Assembly (NCBI RefSeq): GCF_008298035.1
Contig: NZ_CP042910.1
Span: 7,626,001 to 7,690,000, forward strand
Reading direction: 5' to 3'
DNA: 64,000 nt
Source: Gimesia maris
GTDB lineage: Bacteria; Planctomycetota; Planctomycetia; Planctomycetales; Planctomycetaceae
The notes beneath the pieces are model-generated. The model worked only from the letters and a program-made list of their open reading frames with translations. It did not search any database and was not told the DNA's origin. Below, piece after piece: positions 15,836-25,900 of this stretch. The translations under genes and the position numbers were made by a program. Each line of letters opens with the position of its first letter. Position 1 is the first letter of the stretch.

Positions 15836-17290
15836 ATGCAACCATTTTCTCTGCTTTATTATTGTAAACAGCAGACAGCTTCACGACTTATTTATTGCTG
15901 TCTGTTACTTATCTGGCTTTTAATCAATCCACAGATAATTTCGTCAACCGATGCTGCAACCTGGTACGTAAACAACAAGACGGGCAGCGACAAAAATAAT
16001 GGGATTTCAGAAAATACCGCGGTTGCTACAATTTCCAGAGCAATCACATTAGCAGGGAGAAGTGATACCCTCGAACTCGCAAACACAGGAATCCCCTACC
16101 GGGAAACCATGCTGTTTCGTAATCTGGGAGGAAGTCCTGATCGCCCTTTTGTAGTCGAAGGAAATGGAGCCGTTTTATCAGGTTTGAAAACCATTGATGT
16201 TTCCAAATGGGAAACAGTTAAAGAGGGTCTGTTTGTGTTCCCGCTTGATAAAACCCCCTATGGAAATCCATTTCTGGTTTCTCGTGGTAAACGTATTCCC
16301 CAAGCGAAAAGTCTGGATCTGCTTCAGACGGGTGAGCACTACTGGGACCGCAGTGGAAATAAAATCTATTTTCTCTGTGATATCGGAAAGAGACCCGCTG
16401 AATACCAACTGGAAGCGACCTTACGCATCAGCGGCCTCACACTTACCAGTTCCAGTTATATTGTTTGTCGCAATCTGTCAGCTGAATTTTTCTCCAATGA
16501 TGGATTCAATATCCACGGTGATTGCCGCGGTGTTCGTCTTGAAAACGTTATCGCCCGGCATAACGGCGATGACGGTATTTCGATTCACGAGTCTGGGGGA
16601 TTGATCGTTCAAAATGCACACGTCCATGATAATTTTTTCGGCATTCAGGATGTGAATGCTTCCCGATCGGTATATAACGGTGTTTTAGCAGAGCGAAATC
16701 AGATTGGAGTCAGTCTGGTGGGAGGCTATCATTCGCTGGTTGATTGTCAGATCAAAGACAGCATCCAGAAAGAAGTTGATATCGCCGGAGCAAACCCGGG
16801 ACACTTAATTGGTGCGGAATATAATCCGCTTTGTAAGACAATCCTGTTTGCTCAAAATGTATCTCTCTTTGGCTATGGAAATCAGACCGGGCTGAGTATT
16901 CGTAACGGCGCAACCGCTATCATAGAACGTTCGGTCATTTCCGACTCGCAGACTGGCTTGATGGTTGATAGTAACAGCTTCTGTCACATGTCGCAGACGG
17001 CAATTATTGACTGCGATACAATCCTGAAGTCGAACTCGCCGAACTCCTTTTTTGATTTCAATTATTATACACCAGGTCAGATCAACTGGCAGAACACTCT
17101 CTTTCATACCGGACAGTTTGCAGATTACGTAACGGCTTCAAAGGATGATTCGAATTCTCACACGGGGCCTTTGAAAGTGAGGCCAGATGGTATCGTTGAG
17201 TTGCCACCAGGTTCCGAAGGCACGAAAGCGAAACTGAAAGTCGGTCCATCGGATCCCATCACATCGACTTTTACAGTCGTCAATCCATAA
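15836..17290 (+). CDS. Secreted right-handed parallel beta-helix protein
   Basis: A 484-residue protein with a hydrophobic export signal (about 15-40) followed by WYVNNKTGSDKNNG, a typical start of pectate-lyase-like beta-helix proteins, and a central region of repeated short strands with N-x-x-I/V and G-x-x-I patterns (NDGFNIHG, NDGDDGISIHES and on). Such proteins bind or cleave polysaccharides; catalytic residues cannot be assigned by eye. ATG 15836 is preferred to a TTG at 15818. The distance from the transporter stop is 20 bp, so a shared transcript is likely. Confidence 0.75.
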   Translation: MQPFSLLYYCKQQTASRLIYCCLLLIWLLINPQIISSTDAATWYVNNKTGSDKNNGISENTAVATISRAITLAGRSDTLELANTGIPYRETMLFRNLGGSPDRPFVVEGNGAVLSGLKTIDVSKWETVKEGLFVFPLDKTPYGNPFLVSRGKRIPQAKSLDLLQTGEHYWDRSGNKIYFLCDIGKRPAEYQLEATLRISGLTLTSSSYIVCRNLSAEFFSNDGFNIHGDCRGVRLENVIARHNGDDGISIHESGGLIVQNAHVHDNFFGIQDVNASRSVYNGVLAERNQIGVSLVGGYHSLVDCQIKDSIQKEVDIAGANPGHLIGAEYNPLCKTILFAQNVSLFGYGNQTGLSIRNGATAIIERSVISDSQTGLMVDSNSFCHMSQTAIIDCDTILKSNSPNSFFDFNYYTPGQINWQNTLFHTGQFADYVTASKDDSNSHTGPLKVRPDGIVELPPGSEGTKAKLKVGPSDPITSTFTVVNP

Positions 17291-17597
17291 AAAGCTTCAC
17301 TCTCCATTTTTGTTTTGAGTCCTTTCCAGAAGCTGATCATTTCGAACATTCTGCTGCGCCAGTACTTAACTTCGCCAAAATGAGCCGGCATCTGCTATTT
17401 TGTAATGAGTTGAGCTTACAATACTGATCCTATCGAAAAGGGATTGCCTCAATTTCGGTGATTTTACATAATACAGGCGGTCTGGCGAGGACTGTCAACT
17501 ACCAGTCCCGTCACTGTTTACGCGAAAAAAATCTGCAACGGACCCAGATCCGTTTTTGTAAGTCGTCTGCAAGTTCCTCTGATCGAAAGAAATAGAC
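17291..17597. other. Intergenic leader of cysK
   Basis: About 307 bp with no open frame of coding character. It holds a GGACTG/CAGTCC hairpin (17489-17508) and a terminator-like hairpin just before cysK, listed separately. The cysK promoter should lie here; no clear box pair could be fixed. Confidence 0.4.
17531..17555 (+). promoter_or_regulatory. Possible attenuator hairpin upstream of cysK
   Basis: AACGGA (17537-17542) pairs with TCCGTT (17549-17554) around a six-base loop and is followed by T-rich sequence, like a weak intrinsic terminator, about 43 bp before the cysK ATG. A competing stem, ATCTG (17531-17535) with CAGAT (17545-17549), cannot form at the same time. Two exclusive hairpins in a biosynthetic leader hint at attenuation, but both stems are short. 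Confidence 0.25.
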
Positions 17598-18527
17598 ATG
17601 TCCATATTCAATGATAATTCAGAAACAATCGGCCGCACCCCGCTGGTTAAAATCAATCACCTGACTGAGGGACTTAAGGCGACGGTACTGGCAAAGGTTG
17701 AAGGACGAAATCCGGCCTACAGTGTGAAATGCCGCATTGGCGCCAACATGATCTGGGAGGCGGAAAAAAGTGGACAGTTGAAACCAGGTATGCAGGTCGT
17801 TGAGCCAACCAGTGGCAACACAGGAATTGCACTTGCCTTTGTTTGTGCAGCAAGAGGATATCAGTTAACGCTCACCATGCCAGACTCCATGTCTGTGGAG
17901 CGTCGTCTGATGCTGAAAGGCTTTGGTGCGAATCTGGTCCTCACTCCTGGAGCAGATGGAATGAAAGGAGCCATTCAGAAAGCAGAAGAACTGGCAGCGA
18001 GCCCTGAGTTTTTTATGCCTCAGCAATTTGAAAATCCAGCCAATCCGGCAATTCACTTCAAGACAACCGGTCCCGAAATTCTGACAGATACCGAAGGTAA
18101 GATTGATTACTTCGTTGCAGGAGTTGGCACTGGAGGAACGATTACAGGCGTCTCCCGCTTTCTAAAGCAGGACCAGGGGTTGAAAGTGACATCTGTAGCT
18201 GTGGAACCTACCAGCAGCCCTGTCCTCTCAGGTGGTGAGCCGGGAAAACACAAAATCCAGGGTATCGGAGCTGGTTTTATTCCCGGTAACTGTGATACAT
18301 CACTGATTGATGAAGTCATTCAGGTCACAGATGACGAAGCGTTCGAAATGGCGAGTAAAATTGCCCGACGTGAAGGAATCACATGTGGTATCAGTTGTGG
18401 TGCCGCAATGCACGCAGCTCTTGAGATCGCCAGGCGTCCGGAAGCGGAAGGTAAAACTATTGTTGTCATTTTACCAGACTCTGGTGAACGCTATCTGTCC
18501 ACATCACTGTTTGATGATGCACGCTGA
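17598..18527 (+). CDS. cysK: Cysteine synthase (O-acetylserine sulfhydrylase)
   Basis: A 309-residue fold-type II PLP enzyme that makes L-cysteine from O-acetylserine and sulfide in the cytoplasm. The PLP lysine is K44 in the [11 protein letters not shown] region, the phosphate-neighbouring PTSGNTG loop is at 70-76, and the glycine-rich [10 protein letters not shown] loop and C-terminal [11 protein letters not shown] are present. Length is typical. It is followed after 255 bp by a Cys/Met-metabolism PLP enzyme on the same strand, so the pair handles sulfur amino acids. Confidence 0.92.
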   Translation: MSIFNDNSETIGRTPLVKINHLTEGLKATVLAKVEGRNPAYSVKCRIGANMIWEAEKSGQLKPGMQVVEPTSGNTGIALAFVCAARGYQLTLTMPDSMSVERRLMLKGFGANLVLTPGADGMKGAIQKAEELAASPEFFMPQQFENPANPAIHFKTTGPEILTDTEGKIDYFVAGVGTGGTITGVSRFLKQDQGLKVTSVAVEPTSSPVLSGGEPGKHKIQGIGAGFIPGNCDTSLIDEVIQVTDDEAFEMASKIARREGITCGISCGAAMHAALEIARRPEAEGKTIVVILPDSGERYLSTSLFDDAR

Positions 18528-18782
18528 ACATTTTTGCTGCTGCAAATCATTAAATGGGAACCCCTTCCGGGCAGGATGTCAGTACAGACATGCTGTACAA
18601 AGATCATTACATCCAGTTCTGCTGCCGGAACGGTAGCCACCAGCGGTCAGCGGCTGTATCCTTCTTTAAAACAGAAATTACATGGAACCCACAGTCGGGA
18701 TCAGTGTCCTTCGGGACAATACGTCAGTCGGCAATTGTAACGGGATCCTTTCAGATATTCACACAGATTTGGATAGTTAACT

Positions 18783-19928
18783 ATGCGTTTTGAAACCAAG
18801 TGCGTACATACCGGAGTCGATAAGGACAGCACATTTAACAGCTGTACTACGCCCATTTACACCTCATCGACCTTCTACTGGGACAGCCTGGAAAGTCACA
18901 AGGGGTTTGATTACACCCGTAGTGGCAATCCGACCCGCAGTGCCATGGAAGAAAATATTGCTGCTTTGGAAGGGGGGGTCTCCTGCCGTGCCACAGCGAC
19001 CGGGATGGCTGCTATTACCCTGGTGATGCATCTGTTTAAGCCCGGAGACCATATTATTGCCGGCGATGATATTTATGGCGGCACCTATCGATTGTTTGCG
19101 GATGTCTTCACGAAATGGGGTATCACATTTTCGTTTGTAAAAATGAGTGACGCGGAAAATGTTCGGGCAGCCATCACACCTGAAACCAAAGCCATCTGGA
19201 TTGAGACCCCCAGTAACCCTCTATTAAACCTGGTTGATATCAAAGCTGTCACTCAGGTTGCTGCCAATTCAGAACCAGATATTCTGACTATCGCTGACAA
19301 CACTTTCTGTTCTCCTTATCTGCAGCGCCCCATCGAATTCGGTGTCGATCTCGTTTTGCATTCGACAACCAAATATTTAAACGGGCATTCCGATGTTGTT
19401 GGAGGCTGTGTAGTTTCCAGCACTGAGGACCTGGCAGAACGCGTTGCTTATGTTTCCAATGCCCTGGGTCTGGGTTGTGCTCCCTTTGATGCCTGGCTGG
19501 TACTGCGGGGAATTAAAACCCTGGCACCACGCATGGAAGCACATCAGCGTGGTGCAATGGCGTTAGCACGGATGCTGGAGTCTCATCCGAAAGTAGAGCG
19601 TGTTTATTATCCGGGACTGGAATCTCATCCGCATCATGAACTGGCAAAACGACAACAGGATGGGTTCGGTGGAATGCTGAGTTTCGACGTACGGGATGGC
19701 CGTCCCGTTGCTGAAAAAGTCATGCTCAATTCCAAGTTGTTTCTGCTGGCAGAATCACTGGGTGGTGTGGAATCATTAATTGAATACCCCGAAAGCATGA
19801 GTCATGCTTCGATGACGCTGGAAGCACGTCGTGCTGCCGGCATCACAGAAAAAACAGTACGGGTTTCTGTCGGGATAGAAAGCCCTGAAGATCTCGTCGC
19901 AGATCTGAAGCAGGCTTTAGACAGTTGA
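18783..19928 (+). CDS. Cystathionine gamma-synthase/gamma-lyase family enzyme
   Basis: A 381-residue fold-type I PLP enzyme of the Cys/Met metabolism family. The PLP lysine is K197 in VLHSTTKYLNGHSDVVGG, and the YTRSGNPTR substrate-phosphate motif at 44-52 and the ETPSNP motif near 141 are conserved. Family members make cystathionine from an activated homoserine and cysteine, or cleave it; the sequence alone does not decide between them. The position right after cysK fits transsulfuration. The 255 bp gap before it shows no coding frame. Confidence 0.88.
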   Translation: MRFETKCVHTGVDKDSTFNSCTTPIYTSSTFYWDSLESHKGFDYTRSGNPTRSAMEENIAALEGGVSCRATATGMAAITLVMHLFKPGDHIIAGDDIYGGTYRLFADVFTKWGITFSFVKMSDAENVRAAITPETKAIWIETPSNPLLNLVDIKAVTQVAANSEPDILTIADNTFCSPYLQRPIEFGVDLVLHSTTKYLNGHSDVVGGCVVSSTEDLAERVAYVSNALGLGCAPFDAWLVLRGIKTLAPRMEAHQRGAMALARMLESHPKVERVYYPGLESHPHHELAKRQQDGFGGMLSFDVRDGRPVAEKVMLNSKLFLLAESLGGVESLIEYPESMSHASMTLEARRAAGITEKTVRVSVGIESPEDLVADLKQALDS

Positions 19929-20194
19929 TCTGAGAGTCATTTGTTACTTCCTGACTGCAGAAAACCAGTGGTATGATCTCAGAATTCGTCCCGCTGTTGC
20001 AGGGAGTCAGTGAATTCTCATAGAAGTCAGCACTGAGCGCGTGCAATATGCGTTTCCATTGTGATATGATGTTCTATTGGATTAAAAAATTTGATTCCAA
20101 TGAACTCTACTTCGATCCTGTATGATCAGACAGTTTTCCGATCAAGATATTTTTTCCACAGTTCAACCTTCAGGTAACCAAGAAGGCCGAGGTT

Positions 20195-22390
20195 ATGAGT
20201 ATAGATTCCTACGACCCCTGTCCGTGTAACAGTGGCAAAAAATATAAATTCTGTTGTCATTCCGTAGGTGATGAAATCAGTAAGATTTCACATCTGCATG
20301 AAACTCACCAGACAGCAACGGCATTGCAACTGCTGGATCGACTCAAAAAAAATCATCCAGATCAGCCTTTAAGCTTCATCACTGAAGCCCAGATTCTGAT
20401 GGCAGAACGACGGTTTGAAGACGCAATTGCCCCTTTAATTCAATGCCTTGAACACGACCCGAATCATCCAGCCGCCCATTCTCTACTGGCAACATCTTCC
20501 TTCCTGGCTTACGGCTATAAGCATTCCCAAAAAACAATTTACACGGCGTTTCAGAAATGTGCAGCCGTAGATGTCAGCCTCGCAACTCCACTGGCTATCA
20601 GTATTGCCATCGCACTGCAAATGCGCGGATACTATCTGGCAGCACGCGAGCATTTTGCCCTGGCAATGCGGGTTGCCTCGCAGGAATACCAGCAGAACCT
20701 GTTCATGAATCTTCTGGAATTTGATGGCGATGATCAAATTCCCTACCAGTTCCGGGGCGTTCATATTCTGGAGCGATGTGGTCTTGAAGATTCAGAGCAA
20801 AAAGCCACATTTGAAAAAGCCCAACGTCTGGCAAATCTTGGCTGCTATCGCTCTGCAGCCGGACTTTTTAAACAACTGGCGGAAGCTACTGGAGAGGTCA
20901 CGCTCTGGAAAAATGCAGCCTTCTGCTATGCCTGGGCAACAGATGAAGTCAAAGCCGCTGAATTGTTTCATCAGGCAGGCAGTCTTGAAACAGATTTTGC
21001 CGAAGCCGTTGAACTGGAAACGCTGGCGCAATTACTCGACCTCAACAACACAGCGGATGTGGTCAATTCCATTGAAAAAATATTTGAAGTGGAATCTATT
21101 TCCCGCTTTCTGACTCTGCTGGAGCAGCATCCTCAGATATTACGCGGGAACGTACCTCCTCCGCAGGAACAGAATCCGGACGAAAACAGCCCGATTGCCT
21201 ACTTCCAGATCACCAATATTCCCGTCGATGCCGAATCGAAGGGGGAAAATATTACGCTCGAAAATGTCCCAACCGTCATTGGCGATATTGATGTCTTCGA
21301 TGCTGATCGACAAATCGGGCAGCCCGCGCTGATTCATCTTTATGCGTATGAAGGCGATCAACGAACCCTCGCAGAGAATATTTTTGACGAAGCATTGGGT
21401 GATCAAGGCAAAACGGACTGTGGTTTAAAAGTGGTAGAACGCGACAGCGAAGAAACCGGGAACCCGCTTTCTCCCATCCCCACAGAACAATGGCCCCTCT
21501 TTTTCCGCTGGAGCTTTCCTCAAAAAATGCCGATTCTCAAACGGCGGGAACTGGAAGCACTGCAGTGGAAAATACTCCTCTCGGAAACCTGGCCAAATAC
21601 AAAACTGGCTGGTCTGAACGGGAAAACTCCCAAAGAAGCTGCATCCGATGAAAATTTAAACATTGCTTTGACAGCCGCTGCTTATGTTCTTGATGCGCAA
21701 ACCCTGTCGCTGGGTCATTTCCTGGACTTCTCAGAACTCGATCCAGAACTGGGCCTGTCTGAGCTTCCTCATCTTGAAGTAAATGAGTCGTCTCATTTTA
21801 ACACCTGTTCCTCAATGACACAAAACCGGATTCCGGTGAAATCGCTCAGCAATTCGCAGCTGATGTATATTTTCAATCGTGCCCTGCTCATTCGACATCC
21901 CCGATTTCTGTATGATGTTTTGATCGAAGTACTCAATCGTGACGAATGTAAAAAAGAAGTGGATCTGGATCGAGTCTACACAACACTGACAGAGATCTGT
22001 CATAAAAAAAATCAACGAGAGGAAATGCTGACCTGGATCAAAAAAGGACAGGAGCATTCGCAGTCACAACCCAATAAAGCATTTGAAAATGAGATGCAGT
22101 GGAAAATGCGCGAACTTTCCTTTCGTCTGGAAGACACTTCTGATCCCGAGCTTTCTGATTTCATGAAAGAAATCTGGGATAAATATGGCAAAAAGACACC
22201 TCAGATTAAAGAGTACCTCATGGCCTTTGCTCAAGCGTTTGAGCTGGATCTTCCCTGGATGTCGGGCGCTTCGCTTCTGGATGCAGGTGATTTCGGTGGA
22301 AATGCTTCGGGCGAAGGGATCTGGTCACCCGGTGATGCCGCTCCTGACTCTGATGCTGGACAGAAACTCTGGATTCCCGGACAATCCTGA
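20195..22390 (+). CDS. SEC-C zinc-motif and TPR-like repeat protein
   Basis: A 731-residue protein. It opens with a SEC-C metal-binding motif (CPCNSGKKYKFCC, residues 9-21), the small zinc module also found at the SecA C-terminus. After it comes a long helical region with tetratricopeptide-like pairs (about 30-300), then a less clear central segment and a further helical region. The C-terminal tail is Gly/Asp/Ser-rich. There is no signal or membrane segment, so it is cytoplasmic. SEC-C motifs bind ribosomes or proteins; a scaffold or quality-control role is possible. It ends 28 bp before the ribD frame. Confidence 0.75.
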   Translation: MSIDSYDPCPCNSGKKYKFCCHSVGDEISKISHLHETHQTATALQLLDRLKKNHPDQPLSFITEAQILMAERRFEDAIAPLIQCLEHDPNHPAAHSLLATSSFLAYGYKHSQKTIYTAFQKCAAVDVSLATPLAISIAIALQMRGYYLAAREHFALAMRVASQEYQQNLFMNLLEFDGDDQIPYQFRGVHILERCGLEDSEQKATFEKAQRLANLGCYRSAAGLFKQLAEATGEVTLWKNAAFCYAWATDEVKAAELFHQAGSLETDFAEAVELETLAQLLDLNNTADVVNSIEKIFEVESISRFLTLLEQHPQILRGNVPPPQEQNPDENSPIAYFQITNIPVDAESKGENITLENVPTVIGDIDVFDADRQIGQPALIHLYAYEGDQRTLAENIFDEALGDQGKTDCGLKVVERDSEETGNPLSPIPTEQWPLFFRWSFPQKMPILKRRELEALQWKILLSETWPNTKLAGLNGKTPKEAASDENLNIALTAAAYVLDAQTLSLGHFLDFSELDPELGLSELPHLEVNESSHFNTCSSMTQNRIPVKSLSNSQLMYIFNRALLIRHPRFLYDVLIEVLNRDECKKEVDLDRVYTTLTEICHKKNQREEMLTWIKKGQEHSQSQPNKAFENEMQWKMRELSFRLEDTSDPELSDFMKEIWDKYGKKTPQIKEYLMAFAQAFELDLPWMSGASLLDAGDFGGNASGEGIWSPGDAAPDSDAGQKLWIPGQS

Positions 22391-22417
22391 ACAGTATCGA
22401 ACCAAATCCGATATGAG

Positions 22418-23611
22418 TTGATCAATTCGAATACTTTAACAATCGAATCGGCCCCCTGCAGGAAAGTGTGTCAGACTGTGGATCCTATCAGAGTGTTTTC
22501 CAGTCCAGAAGAAGTCATGCATCGCGCCCTGGAGTTGGCTCGACGTGGCACAGGTTCTGTCGAGCCAAATCCTGCAGTCGGATCGATTATTGTCGATCAC
22601 AGTCTCAAGCTCATTGGTGAAGGTTACCATCAGCAATGTGGAGGCCCCCATGCAGAAATCCATGCGCTGAATATGGCTGGTGAGCAGTCTCAGGGTAAAA
22701 CCATTTATGTCACGCTTGAACCCTGTTGTCATCAGGGTAAAACCGGCCCCTGTTCTCAAGCACTGATCCGGGCCGGAATCAAGAAAGTTGTAATTGCAAT
22801 GCGTGATCCCGCCCCTCACGTTGACGGTGGTGGCATTGAAGAACTGAAACAGGCTGGAATCGAAGTCGAAGTTGGTCTGCTTGAATCTGAAGCGCAGGCT
22901 CTGGTCCGCCCATTCGTAAAACGAGTGACACAGGGTTTGCCCTGGATCCACGCCAAGTGGGCCATGACACTGGATGGGAAAATTGCCACGCGGACTGGCC
23001 ATTCGCAGTGGATCTCGAATCCGCGTTCAAGGGAACGGGTACATGAATTGCGAGGCCGCATGGATGCAATTATGGTCGGTCAAAGAACCGCAACAGCTGA
23101 TGATCCGCTGCTGACGGCGCGCCCGCCCGGAAAAAGAATACCTGCCCGTATTGTTATTGATTCACAGGCGCGGCTTTCAGTTCAATCCCAACTGGTTCAG
23201 ACCGTCGCTGAGGCGCCTGTAATTGTGGTAGCACATCCTTCCGCTTCTCAAAAAAAGATTCTCCAACTCGAACAGGCAGGAGTGGAAGTTTTGCAGTTTT
23301 CCAACTGCACCAGTGAAAATGAGAGTCAACCCAACCTGCGACTCTGCATGCAGGAACTGGCTCGAAGGGATATGACAAATATTCTGGTGGAAGGAGGAGG
23401 CAGTTTGCTGGGCTCCTGCTTTGATCAAAGGCTCATTGATGAAGTGCATGTATTCATCGCACCGAAGATTATTGGCGGAGCAGAAGCAGTAACACCCATC
23501 GCAGGTAAAGGGCTGGAAATGATTCCCGAATTACATAACCTGCAAGATTATCAGATCCAGCAATTGGATTCAGACATTTATGTGAATGGACGGGTGGAAC
23601 ACCACACATGA
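22418..23611 (+). CDS. ribD: Bifunctional riboflavin biosynthesis protein RibD
   Basis: Two domains: an N-terminal cytidine-deaminase-like zinc domain (PHAEIHAL, then TLEPCCHQGKTGPC) that deaminates the pyrimidine intermediate, and a C-terminal reductase domain (AMTLDGKIATRTGHSQWIS, then ILVEGGGSLLGSCF). The product feeds riboflavin and FAD synthesis. About 365-395 residues is normal. The open frame starts at a TTG (22418), but the domain itself begins near the ATG at 22517; GTG codons between (for example 22478) are alternatives, so the true start is uncertain. No FMN riboswitch is visible in the 27 bp before the frame. Confidence 0.92.
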   Translation: MINSNTLTIESAPCRKVCQTVDPIRVFSSPEEVMHRALELARRGTGSVEPNPAVGSIIVDHSLKLIGEGYHQQCGGPHAEIHALNMAGEQSQGKTIYVTLEPCCHQGKTGPCSQALIRAGIKKVVIAMRDPAPHVDGGGIEELKQAGIEVEVGLLESEAQALVRPFVKRVTQGLPWIHAKWAMTLDGKIATRTGHSQWISNPRSRERVHELRGRMDAIMVGQRTATADDPLLTARPPGKRIPARIVIDSQARLSVQSQLVQTVAEAPVIVVAHPSASQKKILQLEQAGVEVLQFSNCTSENESQPNLRLCMQELARRDMTNILVEGGGSLLGSCFDQRLIDEVHVFIAPKIIGGAEAVTPIAGKGLEMIPELHNLQDYQIQQLDSDIYVNGRVEHHT

Positions 23612-23630
23612 ATGGTGCCAGCCAGTCGAT

Positions 23631-24125
23631 TTAATGCAGCGAACGTGAGAGTGTATCCAGCAGTGTTCGTAACTCAGGTCGTTGTCTGATGACTCCCACC
23701 AATGCGTACTTGCTTAGATTGCTGCCATACATCTGCCGATTCAGAGTCGGTCGAACTTCATTTTTAAAATAGCGATCCTGGCGTAACCGAATGGCAGCAT
23801 AGCTGGCAGCCATTGCCACCAGACCCAGCCCCAGATCAATATACCAGCCACCCCAGCCAAGATTAAATGCCTCATGGATCACAACACAGATCCAGAACCA
23901 GGCGAGAATGGAGAGCCAGACAGGGCGGGCAACCAACGCATTCAGGCGCTCATTTGCATGGACGAGATGACCATAAAATTCGGGACTCGCCATTTCATCA
24001 AGAGGACGCTCTTTTTGAAAATTCTCGCAGATCAATTCGCCATGATTGCGCGAAACAATCACAGATTCTCCCTCCTCTGGAAGAAAATCAGCAATATATT
24101 CCAGTTCCTCAAAGGGTGAACTCAT
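23631..24125 (-). CDS. Membrane protein with two transmembrane segments
   Basis: A 164-residue protein from the ATG at 24125 (an upstream frame to 24230 overlaps thrC and looks non-coding). The acidic N-terminal half (SSPFEELEYIADFLPEEGE) is soluble. Two hydrophobic segments follow (about 70-90 and 95-115) with WGGWY between them. A basic, helical tail ends the protein. No family recognised. It lies about 100 bp beyond thrC on the same strand, and the end is convergent with ribD. Confidence 0.55.
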   Translation of the reverse strand: MSSPFEELEYIADFLPEEGESVIVSRNHGELICENFQKERPLDEMASPEFYGHLVHANERLNALVARPVWLSILAWFWICVVIHEAFNLGWGGWYIDLGLGLVAMAASYAAIRLRQDRYFKNEVRPTLNRQMYGSNLSKYALVGVIRQRPELRTLLDTLSRSLH

Positions 24126-24226
24126 TCCGTGCCCCTTAAACTCATTTCCACTGGTAGTGGAGTTACAAATTAATATATACATCTTAACCTGAAACACAGT
24201 CCGCTGTGCCAGAAGAAAGAATCTGT

Positions 24227-25630
24227 TCAAAACGATCGAATGACTTCTATTATTTTATCTAAATCATTCTCAACGACAATAGGTCCGTTGGAAAAAGGAG
24301 CTGTATTCACCCCATGACTCGACAGTTTTTCATCCATATGTTCATCGGTTGCTGAATGATAGGCGACAGTAGCATTTGGATCTTTCAGCTGATGTCCTGT
24401 TAAAATACAGACGACGCGATCACTGGCAGCAATCAATCCTTCGCTTTTCAGCAGTTTTGCTCCGGCGACGCTGGCGGCACTTGCCGGTTCACATCCCAAT
24501 CCACCTGCCCCCACCTGCGCTTTCGCATCCAGAATCTGCTGATCATCCACTTCACGAACAACTCCATCACAGATATCCAGGGCGCGTAAAGCTTTGGAGA
24601 AATTCACTGGCCGGTTAATTTCAATCGCACTGGCTAATGTTGAGGCACGGCGATTTTCTTTATCCATTTGTGTGAAATAATCTGTTGATTGATCGCGTTC
24701 ATAATTACCACCATTCCAGCGCAGGCCGTGTTGTTCATACAGTTGATAAAGGGTGTTGGCTCCCTGAGCATTGATGATCGCCAGCCGGGGAATGCGATCG
24801 ATTAACCCCAGCTGTTTCAGTTCCATAAATGCTTTACCGAAGGCACTTGAGTTACCAAGATTTCCGCCCGGTACTACGATCCAGTCTGGTACTTCCCAGT
24901 TCAGACTTTCGAGTACACGAAACATAATCGACTTCTGGCCTTCCAGTCGAAATGGATTCACGCTGTTACAGAGGTAAATCCCTTCCTGAGTACAAACTTC
25001 ACGCACCCGGGCCAGCGCGTCATCAAAGTCTCCCTGAATCTGAACTGTCTTAGCACCGAAGTCGAGTGCCTGCGATAATTTTCCAAATGCAATTTTACCA
25101 CTGCCGACGAATACGACGACTTTGAATTTCTGAGCGACGCTGGAATAGATCGCCAGTGAAGCACTGGTATTACCTGTCGAAGCACATGCGGCAACCTTTG
25201 CTCCTACCATAACAGCGTGTGTAGAAGCGGCAGTCATCCCGTTATCTTTGAAGCTGCCTGAGGGATTCAGACCTTCGTACTGCAGATATAAGCTGTCTTC
25301 ATTCAGTCCCGCGTACCGTGCGACTGAAGCCGATGCCTTCAGCATGGTTTGACCTTCGCCGATCGTAATAATCTGATCGTCCTGTGCGAAAGGCAGTAGT
25401 TCCCGGAATCTCCAGACGCCACTGAAATCGATGGGATTGTTTCGCTTGCTCCAGCGCTTCTCGAACTCGCGCAGCGACTGAGGCACTGGAACCTGGTCCC
25501 AGTGATAAGTCACATCCAGCAATTCACCACATTTAGGACAGCTGGTTAATACTTCGTCCAGGGAATAAGTCGCCTCACAGGCAGGTGAAATGCATTTCTG
25601 ATAAGCAAGCTCAGTCGATACAGTGGAAAT
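24227..25630 (-). CDS. thrC: Threonine synthase with zinc ribbon; apparent ATT start
   Basis: Converts O-phosphohomoserine to threonine (PLP, cytoplasm). The N-terminal 36 residues form a zinc ribbon (Cys13, Cys18, Cys31, Cys34) as in many long-form threonine synthases, followed by the catalytic domain with the PLP lysine in [11 protein letters not shown] (K128). No ATG, GTG or TTG lies in frame between the upstream TGA (25645) and the ribbon. The only candidate with a ribosome site is ATT at 25630, with GAGGAGA seven bases upstream. Starting at the TTG at 25522 would delete the whole ribbon. ATT starts are rare (infC is the known example), so sequencing error should also be considered. Confidence 0.85.
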   Translation of the reverse strand: MSTVSTELAYQKCISPACEATYSLDEVLTSCPKCGELLDVTYHWDQVPVPQSLREFEKRWSKRNNPIDFSGVWRFRELLPFAQDDQIITIGEGQTMLKASASVARYAGLNEDSLYLQYEGLNPSGSFKDNGMTAASTHAVMVGAKVAACASTGNTSASLAIYSSVAQKFKVVVFVGSGKIAFGKLSQALDFGAKTVQIQGDFDDALARVREVCTQEGIYLCNSVNPFRLEGQKSIMFRVLESLNWEVPDWIVVPGGNLGNSSAFGKAFMELKQLGLIDRIPRLAIINAQGANTLYQLYEQHGLRWNGGNYERDQSTDYFTQMDKENRRASTLASAIEINRPVNFSKALRALDICDGVVREVDDQQILDAKAQVGAGGLGCEPASAASVAGAKLLKSEGLIAASDRVVCILTGHQLKDPNATVAYHSATDEHMDEKLSSHGVNTAPFSNGPIVVENDLDKIIEVIRSF

Positions 25631-25900
25631 TGTCTTCTCTCCTCAGTTTTAAGACAGGTTCTATAGATTGGTAATAATTTACAGACTTTGGTCTGCTGGC
25701 GATATTGTCCTGACCGCAACTACGATTGGCAACAGAAAGCGTCTCGAATCAAACTGTTTTTCCGGGAAGTCCGACTGATTATAAAGAATGTCCCGTATCT
25801 CCCATCTTGAAATAATACTTGTAACGTCTTACATTGCTTTGATTAACAACCTTTTCTAATGATCCGTTCATCAAAACCTCAATCAGCAGGCAGTGCATTC

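Noticed and set aside
22436..23002. 188-codon minus-strand frame within ribD
   Set aside because: Shadow of a well-defined RibD sequence.
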